Source: Diospyros lotus
Lineage: Eukaryota; Streptophyta; Magnoliopsida; Ericales; Ebenaceae
DNA length: 64,000 nt
Assembly (NCBI RefSeq): GCF_014633365.1
Contig: NC_068338.1
Span: 26,972,291-27,036,290 of the forward strand
Direction: 5' to 3'
Shown: positions 11,301 to 21,400 of the stretch, one piece after another
Layout of the letters: each line of letters starts with the position of its first letter
Numbering within the stretch: the stretch's first letter is position 1
Notes under the pieces: model-generated
Told to the model about the DNA's origin: nothing
Databases searched by the model: none
Seen by the model: only the letters and a program-made list of their open reading frames with translations
Position numbers and translations under genes: made by a program

Positions 11301-11584
11301 GTTGTTCTCTTCGTGTTTCAGTTTTCAATTTTGTGTTTTAAGTGTCTGTTTTAAGATTGCTGAAAACGTGTTCTTTTTATCGGTAACGTTTTCCACGTTT
11401 TGGAAATTTTGAGCTTGTTTGTGATAAAAACAACCAAAACAACTTGTTGTTTTGAGTTTTCTTTACAAAATTTTTCCTTATTTTCAAAAATACGTTTTTT
11501 AAAATATAAAAATAAACATGTTTTCACTATTTTGAAAAACTAAAAACTGAAAATGGGCTGAAAACAGTAAAGAGAACAGGGTCT
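11301..11584. repeat. MITE-like inverted-repeat element, copy 1
   Basis: The left end GTTGTTCTCTTCGTGTTTCA and the right end, whose complement reads CCTGTTCTCTTTACTGTTTT, form imperfect inverted repeats of roughly 25 bases. The interior carries TTTTGAGTTTTCTTTACAA and ACTAAAAACTGAAAA, which recur near 55.2 kb. This is the appearance of a plant MITE of hAT-like type; the class is an inference. Confidence 0.6.
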
Positions 11585-12352
11585 TAGTGTTTCTTAGAAT
11601 TTCATATAAAAATATGAAACGCTTCAAATTAAACAAAAATTAGTTTCATAGTCGAAGATTTCAATGTTTTTTCTGAGAGATGCAACCTTGAACTTGTGTG
11701 GGATGCCTAGATAGCATAGGTGAGATGACTTGTCATCTTCACCTCTAGATATATTTAGGACTATGGTATATTAGTTCAATTGTAGAAGTCAAGTTATATT
11801 ATTTGAGTCCTTAATGCCCTTCTTTTTTCAAGAATTATATGGTAAATTAAAGACTTCAATTACCTAACAGAAACCCCGAGCTGACAATTTAGGATCCCTC
11901 AGATATCCATGTAAAGTATGCAATGCTCCTAAGCATTTGGAGGTTAGTTTAGAAGATTTTTCAGATGTTTCCAAGCTTTTGTTTCTGAGTGATGTAATCC
12001 TAACCTTAGGTTTGATGCCCATGTGAACCTAACACTTGGAAGATGCTTCGTGTTCTTTTCATTACCTTTACATGCTTCCAATTAGACTCATTTAAACCCC
12101 TTTAATTGGATATCCTACTACAGCCTAGAGTATTCTTTCAATGTACTTTTGTCCTAGGACCATAAAACCACAAAAACCAATCAAGGTGGTGATCAGGGTT
12201 TAGCTGGATATATCAGCTTACCACACAAAACTTAAACAACTCACTACTATCCCAACCCCCGGGAAACATAAAACCATTTTTTGTCCTTGACTAAAAGAAC
12301 CAAACAACAAATTTACAACCCATACAAACAAAACATCCATACCCCAGGTTAC
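11585..12352. other. No gene seen
   Basis: AT-rich, no coding frame or RNA gene recognised. Confidence 0.5.
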
Positions 12353-13292
12353 AGTTATCAAAAGCACACCTCAAACGTCCCCAGGTGCAAGGCTCAAGAA
12401 AGGGCACCTATGCATAGCGTAGGCAAGGCACCCTCCATTAAGCATGCACCTAAACCCTCAGGTGCAGGCCTTAGGTATAGGCTTAGGCACAAGGTGTGCG
12501 CCTTTGCACCTATGCTATTTTATGTTTTTTTCTTTTTTTATAGATTTCCAGTAATAACAACTAACATGGGAAAAAACTAAAAGAAATTTGAGAAAACATT
12601 AATACAAAACCTCTCAACATAAGATCCTAACATTAAAACAAAACCCCTCAACACAAAACCTCTCAGCATAAGACCCTAAACTAAGAAAGTACTCGAAGGA
12701 GAAAGGAGAAATGGAGAGAGGATTGAAAGACCATCAGATCTCAGCATTACTGGAGCCAGCATATCACTAAAGGTATTTTTTGTGTTTCTTTTTTAATTTC
12801 CAAAAGACTTTAGCTTCGTTGTCATTGAAGATTGAGGAATGAATGCAATTTGAACTTTTAAAGACTTGACATAATACTTCATTTTGATATTTTGTTATGT
12901 TAAATTTAGACTATAATTTAAATATCTGTGTCTCATTTTACTTGTTTGTCATTTTTATGAATTTGTCCCTTGTTTTGAACCTTGAATTTGAAACAATGCT
13001 TCAGTTTGACATTTTAGACTTGTAATATTTTCTTCAAAATAATATTAGTTTGGCTATTATGGTGGTTGAAATAATATTAGCTGTTATCAATCTAGTATAT
13101 AGTGCTGGTTATATGTTATTTATGATTTTATTAGTTTGTATTTATCTCTTATGGTTACATATTGAAAATAATAATGTATTAAGTATTTTTACACAGATTT
13201 GTAAATATGTGCCTTGCATCCAAAAAGTCAGTGCCAGAGCCTAGGTCCCAAGCACTCTTTGTGCCTCAGTGCACTTTGTGCCTTTGACGACT
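12353..13292. repeat. Probable non-autonomous DNA transposon with inverted ends
   Basis: The left end AGTTATCAAAAGCACACC and the complement of the right end, AGTCGTCAAAGGCACAAA, match at about 13 of 18 positions. Both subterminal regions are arrays of short GGTGCA/GGCAC/TAGGC motifs (12370-12510 and 13215-13295), while the centre is AT-rich. This layout fits a widespread plant element type with GGCGC-rich ends. No transposase is present. Confidence 0.5.
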
Positions 13293-14045
13293 ATGCACTG
13301 GATTGGTCCCAGAAGCAGAAACTACATAACCATACAACCTCTTCCTCACTAGTTTTTGCTCACAGAAGCATTCTTTGCCCTTGTTCTACATGATGTAATC
13401 AGCACATGGGATACACCATAGTCAAAATCAAAGAGTGGTGTAGAAACAACCAACATGACAGTCATTGCTTAGTCAAAGTTTCCTAAGCATCAAAAGTATA
13501 AATGTGTATGTGCGTGTGTGTATATAAGAATAACTATCGTTAAGAGGTAAAAAACAAAGAGTTCTATCTCCTACTTAAAATCTCTCAAAAATCCAGAAAT
13601 TGATTTCAACAACACTCTTCGCAACCCAAAAGCCAACTATTAAAAAGAAAGAAATTTATTTTTGCTTTACTATAAAAAGATCTTTGATGCCCTTGAAAGT
13701 CGTTGCAATTGTAGTCTCTCCATATACATTGGAGAATGTAGAACAAGCCCTAGAAATTGCCAATCTAATACTATTGAAGCACTTAGCAATTTAAAAAAAA
13801 AAAAATTGTACTTAGTTACATAATTTTCTCAAATCCAAATCCATGTATATAATAAAGCTACTCTCAGGTATCAAAATCCATCACAAAGGCACCACAATTC
13901 ATATGGTTAAACTCTGAACTTAGGAGTCAGCACATTCAAGTTGACCACATGTCATCCACAATGCCATTGAAGAAACCAGTTAGCATTCAATCATAAAAGC
14001 AGCATATTGACAGAATTAGGGGACAGACTTGGATATAGACCGCAC
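13293..14045. other. No gene seen; part of AP-2 alpha intron 2 or flank
   Basis: Searched on the minus strand for the next alpha-adaptin exon (expected to begin Val-Gly-Tyr-Ile-Val-Thr) and did not find it. Confidence 0.5.
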
Positions 14046-16106
14046 CTGCTTTTCTGGGTACTTTGGTGCAGATATTAAGGAAACAGCTTCCATGTGACCA
14101 AAATCTACATCATAACCTAGCATATAGATGTAAAGCATTTTCCAAACATATTTCTTCTTTTCATAAGGCGTCAAACCCTGTGAAAAAGGAACAAACAGTA
14201 AAGTTGAATAACATAAGGCCAAGTCAAAATACAATTATCAAAATATACTGAAAGAAAATAATGGACGTGGGCACTAAATGGGAGTCAATGAATCACACCA
14301 TGATGCCAAGCTCAAGCATAGATAAAAATTTGAAACATAAATTGATGAGAAGCTGCCAGTTGATACACATCAGCAGAAGCGTGTTAATTTGTAAGCCATG
14401 ACCACTTAGAAAGTGCTTAGAGCTTCTCTTTACAGATTGTATTAGTTTTTTTTCCTAATTATCTGATTCACCCTTCATTTACTACTAACTTTTGAATTTT
14501 GTTGTTTGAACTTTAATTATAGTGAGAATTTCACGAAGATAGAGCCACCACCAAAAATCTATCTCCATTTTCTAAAATGTAAGTTTAGTTAAACAACTAG
14601 AGATAAAAGGAGCAAAAAAAACCATGGCAGAAGGGTGCATATGCAACACCATGATGCCTTAGATTTCGCAATTCATGCCCCAATTCCCAACATAAATACA
14701 CGCACATAGATTTTGGATGAGCTTTTATTGTGATGATATTAACGACATCTTGCAATAAATTTTTCTAATATGAAGAATGGAAATGCATATACTTTAGCTA
14801 ATCTACAGCAGCTAATGATGTAATCTTCAACATGAAGGACAGCATTAGAATTAAATCTTATAATGGCCAAGAGTCACATTCTCTCTCTTCCAGTCTATGT
14901 ATAACAGTAACCTCAAAACATTTTCGGTGAAAGGATATTGACTTCCAGATAAGCTCTATACCCCAATTTGTATTAACTTCTTCCATACTTTGGAAGCTGA
15001 AGTGATTATCTTGAGAATTTTACTCCGTGGTAATAAATCTGAGTACACTGGTCCAATCAATATCTAGTAATAAATTTTCCTTGTTACTCTGTCAATCTAA
15101 AATTCTATCTTCAAATCTAAAAGGAAGCTACCATCTAAACAGCATTTGCTAATCCAAGTGTTGGTAAGAGTTATCCACCGTAGCTTGATTCTATTGACGC
15201 ATTCCATGAAGATTAGGTACCAAATACACAATTAAGGCTGTAGCATTGACTCTGAGAAGTCTAGTTCAATTAATTATCCAATTTATCTAGGCGCAAGCAA
15301 TGAAAATAATCTTCACTGGATCTGCAATGACATAGGTCCTGCACAGTACAGAAAACGTGGGACCTATAAATGGATAGCCATTGTCCATAATCAACTGGAC
15401 TCTATTCACCATTGTTTCTCTTGACACATAAACTTCTTAGGTCTCCGCTACCACAAACACCAGGAAATAGAAGATCGCCAATAAATACACTCTACATTCA
15501 CCTAACACTTAACTTAAAAGCTTCACTACATTAGCTTATTAACATCAGAAAACTGATTGTGCAGTTTCATAGTGAACCCAGGTAGTTTGGAGACTCTTTT
15601 TCCAGATTCACAAATCCGATTTGTTTAAGTCAGGCGCTGAAAGACACTTTAGCAGTTTTGCTTTTAAATTAGAAGTGGTGTTGGCAACACAGTGCGACAG
15701 CACTCATTTGGGAAATGCAAGTGAAATACGAACTAGTTTCCTCCCTAAAAAAAAAATTTAAAAATCTTAAGCTGTATCTAAATTTTCAAAAGACCCAATT
15801 CCATCTGCACTTGCGCCGTGCCAGTGAAAACAAGTCGATTTAAGACATAAAAATCAAACTGGATTGACTTGAACATTCCACGAAAACTAAATTGTCTCGT
15901 TCAGTCAATGAAAAGAGATGATAACCCAAAGGGAAAAGAATAGAAGGAGCAGATCAAAAACCCTAACAGCTTGCCTTTTCATTTTTGAAACGGTTACGGA
16001 CGTTGCCGAGTTCTTTGTCGACGCGGAGGCGTTCCTGCTCTTTGTTCTGGCAATTGCGGATGTCGCTGATGAAGACGGAGAGGCCTCTCATCCCTGACAA
16101 CGCCAT
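14046..16106 (-). CDS. AP2A: AP-2 complex subunit alpha (alpha-adaptin), exons 1-2 only
   Basis: Exon 1 (15975-16106) encodes 44 residues starting [20 protein letters not shown] and ending RFKNEK. Exon 2 (14046-14177) encodes 44 residues starting [20 protein letters not shown] and ending PKYPEKQ. These match the extreme N-terminus of plant alpha-adaptin, the large trunk subunit of the clathrin adaptor AP-2 that binds membrane lipid and cargo in endocytosis; the full protein is about 1000 residues. Intron 1 (14178-15974) is phase 0 and begins GC, not GT (AAAAG|GCAAGC), with acceptor TTCACAG. Exon 2 ends with donor CAG|GTGCGG. No third exon is visible to the left edge, so the gene either continues across a TE-filled intron or is broken. 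The start is the only ATG in the right place; the first codons are those of the family. Confidence 0.88.
14178..15974 (-). other. AP-2 alpha intron 1 (GC-AG type)
   Basis: 1.8 kb, AT-rich, no repeats or genes recognised inside. Donor GCAAGC at 15969-15974 and acceptor CAG at 14178-14180 on the minus strand. Confidence 0.75.
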
Positions 16107-16267
16107 CTCCACTCAGATCCACCCACTCCTTCGATTTCGATTTTTCCTTTCTTGCAGTCTCTTCTATCTTAATTCCCCTATCTAGATCGTAGAACAAGCG
16201 CGAGATCTTGGCGAATTGTCAGAGGGAATGCTTGCAATGCTTCCTCCAGAGACGGAGACTGTGATCT

Positions 16268-16284
16268 AGAGAGAGAGAGAGAGA
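16268..16284. repeat. GA microsatellite in AP-2 alpha upstream region
   Basis: A run of GA dinucleotides about 165 bases upstream of the start codon, probably in the 5' UTR or core promoter. Confidence 0.7.
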
Positions 16285-16329
16285 CGAATGGAGGGACAGT
16301 GAGAAAATTTTGGACAGAGCCGTCGGCCA

Positions 16330-18476
16330 GGGTGGAGAGGACGACTTTTCTTTGAAATCGTTCTCATTTCTTTTTTCATTTTTCAATTTTTAAATTGGTA
16401 CCGAAATCTGATTCGGGCCAATTTAATCATTCTAATTTTAAAATGTTAAATAAATTATTATATTCTTAAATTTATATTAATTTAATCATTATAAATTTAA
16501 AAATATTAAATAAATTATTATATTTTTAGACTTATAATAATTAGTTAGTCACTGTATTTCAAAAATTATTAAATAAATTAGCATATTTTTAAATATTTCA
16601 TATTATTTTAATTTTATTAACAATACAAATTTTATTTCTTATCAAAATAATCTTAAATTTAAATTCAAAACCCCCCCACATATTTATAATATATGTATTT
16701 TTAAAATATAATGACAATTTAGCTCTAACCCTTAAAAGTGTATTGTCTTATTCAGTTTTTTGACAAAAAACAATAATTAATTTATTCATATAGACAAAGT
16801 ATAATAACTATATTGAGATTTCACCATTTCAAATTTATCTTTTTACTTCTTTATATTTTTGGATTTTGCTGTTTGTGTCCCTTTTTTTAATTTAACTATC
16901 ATAATATAAAACTTTTATTATTATAAAATTAATTCAGATCGTTCTATGATTATACAGTTTGTATTTAAAATAAATCAGTAAATTTTTAATATTCTTGATA
17001 ATTCAAAAAATATATTTGTGCTGAGATATATAAAAATGTTATAATCATATAATTATTAGTTAATTTTAACCTGAGTTTTTTTTATATATATTTAAAAGAC
17101 TATTATTATTAGCATCATCAACTATTTGGCCTAAGATTATTCAATAAATAATAAGTCTTTCGAGTTAAATTTCAGAATTTTTAATTTATAAGATAATGGA
17201 TTTAACTTGTGTCAATCACTAAATAAAAAATACATAAAACCTCATTAAAATCCTTAGATCCCGTCATTTTTCGACACCTCTCATGCTTTGATAGGTACAA
17301 TTTTTAACAATAATATCAATCCTTTTCCCACTTAAAACTCTTCATTTCTGTTGTAAATCCATTGAAATATTGGGTTAACATGTTTTAACGAACAATTCTT
17401 TCTTCTTCTTTTTTTTAAGCAACCAACAATTCTTTATACATTTAACATAATGATGAACCCTTGTGGTCATTCGAACTGTGGGCCTCAGATAATTGTGACC
17501 AGACCAGTGTTGAATTACGACCCGATCCGTGTTAAATTCAAAAGTTATAGCAACTTTGCACCACCTGATAAAATTACAATTCACCTGCAGTTATATTTGG
17601 TACGTTATTTGCTGCCAGCTAAGAACTCAAGATTTTAAGGAAATTTTGATTCGAAGCAATGAGATGACCTTTAAAGGCATGTTTTGAATGGAGCAACCAT
17701 TCTCTTGACTTTTAGGAAACTAAGATTGAGAACCAAAATACAACATGCGTAAGCCTTTCTAAACGAGAATTCCAATTCCATTGTCATCCAAGCTTACATG
17801 CTTCTATTTATGAACCTCAAAACTTTTCAATCTAAGAACCATCCAATTGGAAGATAGATCATAAAACATAGATACGCCATGGGTTGTAAAACAAAACCTG
17901 TGGCTAGAGCCTAGAACTTCTTCTAACAGGGAGGAATGCTCATCTAACAAGATGAGCTTTTGGCAGGAGAAACACAGAGTGCTTTGCGGGATTTTTGTTT
18001 CTAATCTGGCTTGCGGAAGTGGACATAACAGGCCCAAAATGGGGATCGATTTGCTAATTAAGATTTAGCAGAAGCTGTGGGCGATGAAGGCCCCGCAAAG
18101 AACATGCCACGGATCATCCTGGACTGCAAATTCGTTGTGGGTTTCTCAAGATTGAAACAGAGAGAATCAGATCTAATAACTAATCATTCCACATAAGCCC
18201 AAAGGAATTAAATACCTGGAAACTGGAAACCTTTCAGTAATACTACAACATGAAAATAACAAACTTGTTTATCATACAAAAACGCTCCCCAAACAAAATT
18301 TGCAGGCTTTGACGAAGCATTAACACCTAACAATTGGTTTTTGCAATCGCAATGTGAGAAAACTACTAGCTATAAGAATGACATTGCAATTGAAGCAGAT
18401 GGTAAAAACATAAACACCATAGTTTATCATCTATCTAATAGGGAAAGCAGCAAAACTTGTTCTTGGAAGTGAGCCA
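16330..18476. other. Intergenic, no gene seen
   Basis: Very AT-rich from 16380 to 17400 and then ordinary intergenic sequence. Open frames at 17375-17638 and 17804-18037 have no family resemblance. The right end should hold the 3' UTR of the RETICULATA-family gene. Confidence 0.5.
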
Positions 18477-21400
18477 CTACTGCACACCGCTCCATTTAGC
18501 CCAATCGACAAATTGCATGCCACCATAGATGTTATTGGCAAATCGGACACCCACTGTAAAAGCCATAGCAACAGGTGGGCTCTGCTTTGCCAAAGGAGAA
18601 GCTTCAACCAGGCGTTCCAGTCCGTTTATGATTTGATAGCGAGTGTTGGAAGAAACCCCAAGAAAAACACCTGATAAAGAAGTAACACCAAGAAACATAA
18701 GTGTTGATGACAACCAAAGAAGCCTGTCTCATTTCTTTAAGCTAATGGCTATTTTAGCAACCCAGCTAAAATAAATGAATTACTGAATACATTTTGCAAA
18801 TGAAGGAATATATACTAACAGGATATATAGAGAGGTAATGTTATGAAGGGATTAAAATTTGCAAGCATTACAAGAAACCAAAATAACCAAAAAGAAAAAA
18901 AAAAAAAGGAGAGAGAGACCAATATGGCCCCTGAACTTTTTTTTTTTTTTTGGTGCTGAAATTCACCCTTGAGCTTTTTGAATGGTTTAATTCATGGTGA
19001 ATTTGAGCCCCAAAAAAAATCTATAATTTCAGGGGCAAAGCGAACTATTTTGAAAAGTTCACAGGTGAATTTGAGCAAAAAGAAAGTACAAGGGCTAAAC
19101 TGATTAAAATCAAAAAGTTGATGGGCCAATTTAGACTTCTTCACACACACAAAAAGAAAAAAAAAAACTCTTCTAAGAATAAAATAAGAGTCAATCAGCT
19201 AAAGATAACCAACTATATCAATCATATTAAGTGATTGGCCTAACATCAGAATTACAAGAGATCACCACCATCAGTGAAACAAATTACAAGAGACAGTTAA
19301 CTAAGTTCTCAGACGTGCATCCACAGCTCAGAACTAGTATCTTGGTAAGACAAAACACATCTTGGGAAATAGCCAGCTTACACTTTCTTTCTCCACCCTT
19401 TGGTATTTGAGCCCAATGAATTCCAATTACGGAAGATGATGGTAGAAGGAGCCAGTGGAACCTAAAAAGGCCTAGGTGATTGGCATTTGCTCTAGCTTAA
19501 TATTATTTTGTTGCATAATTTCACTAGGTGCCACTCATAAATTCCACCATACTTCCTCATCGCATATTTTGGTTGACATCTTAATACCATTGCATCTCCG
19601 TTTAAAATATAACTAAGCGAGAGTTGAGTGCTAGTACAAATGAGAATGAGTACACAAATGCGTTTGCTAAAAAAGAATTGTAGACAAGTACATTTTTAAA
19701 TGCAATATTGGAGCTCATAAGACATGTACTGAAAGGAATAACTCTAAAATTTCTCAGGTCAGGTAAACTGCCATTTCCCTCATCTCAATACATTTGCACA
19801 ACCACAGGGTTGTCTAGTTAATGTCACTGCCAGGCCTGTAGGAATAACTCTTTTTATTAGTAAAGCAATATCATTAAGAAGACACAAAACCCCATACAAG
19901 GCAAAGAGAAACAGAATTGGTAAACTACCATGAAGTAAATCATAAAAAAGAAGCACAAAAGAAAGGGAATCCCCTTTCAGCCACCTAAAAGGGAAACAAA
20001 AGGTGTTCCCTTGAGAAAATGCAAACGACACTAAACACCTTCAAAACCTCTTTTATTTCTTTCACACCATACAAACCACATCACTCAAAAAGGAGTTACG
20101 TTCCACACATCTAGAACTCCTCTTCGGGTAACCACTCAGCTCAATTAACACCAAATAATGAAAAATAGAGACTATAATCATTGATCCACTGGACAGCAAC
20201 TGGAGGTGGTAGACATGGACTCTCCTCTGTCCTTGCACATAAAGCACCAGCAATTATGTGCCTTCTTGTGATGACTCAATCCCATTTTAAGAGTCTATAG
20301 GGATCTTGGATATATTACTTAGTCCCAAAAATCAAACCTTCAACTAGCACTTTTGGGTGAGAGTACATGTGGGATTAAAGTGTCTTCGAAGGCTGATATG
20401 CCCTGCAAACTTGGAGAGCCACGGGACCTAAAAGAGTCGCGAGACATGGACATAAAGTCCAAAGGGAAAACGGGTTGCAAGAGATCAAGGAAACAAGTTG
20501 AACGAGCAAGGGGTCAAGCCGAGACCAAGTAGGGAGGACCCACTTGGTCATGACCGAGTGGGTGCGACACTACTTTGATTTTTCAGGCATAACTCTCTCG
20601 TCCAAATTCTGATTGAGGTGATTCAAAAACCTATGGAAAGCCAAGAGAATTATCTACAATTTTTATGTTTTGAGTTTCAAGAGATACTGACTGAATCAAA
20701 ACTGAAATTGGGCTCTAAATTGATGCACCTGCACTATTAAGAAGCAAAGTCAAGCATTGGAGCGAAGATGGATCCGAACCAAGGCAAAAGGGGGCGCTCA
20801 AAGCCAAGTGGATGAAGACCCACTCGGTCATGACCGAGCGGGTGGGGGACCAATTCCCCTCTCTTTTTTACCCACTCGGTCCTGACCGAGTGGGTGTGAC
20901 ACTGTTTTGGTTTTTTGGGCATAACTCTCTTGTCCAAGCTCCGATTGAAGTGATTTAAAATCTTATGGAAAACCAAGAGAATTATCTACAACTTTCATAT
21001 TTTGAGTTTTGAGAGATACATGCTGCATCAAGGTGAAAATCAGGCTTGAAGTTGATACACCTATTGATAAGTGTCTTTTATACACTTATTTTGGTCTATA
21101 AACTTAGCATTTATACATTCAATGAGCATGATTTCTACTTGATTTGGTTCTATATATGGTTATGTAGATGTGGAGCTGTGTTAAAGCGGACATGGAGCAA
21201 AAAGAGTGATTTTTGGTGCATGATGGGAGTGAAATGAAGTTTGGAGGCATGGTCGGGTTTCGAATTAAAAAAAAGCAAAAGAGTATCGAAAACAAGAAGT
21301 TGAAGATGATAAAGCAAGAGGCCAAAGAAGAAGGCTAGCGGGCTTATAGCGGTATGCATACCGCTGTAGCACCGTTATAAGACTTACTCTCTGGAGCTCA

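Noticed and set aside
13600..13794. 64-codon frame considered as alpha-adaptin exon 3
   Set aside because: Wrong strand and no match to the expected sequence after Lys-Gln.
15985..16197. Open frames of 66 (plus) and 67 (minus) codons over alpha-adaptin exon 1
   Set aside because: Shadows of exon 1 in the wrong frame; the correct frame begins at 16106.
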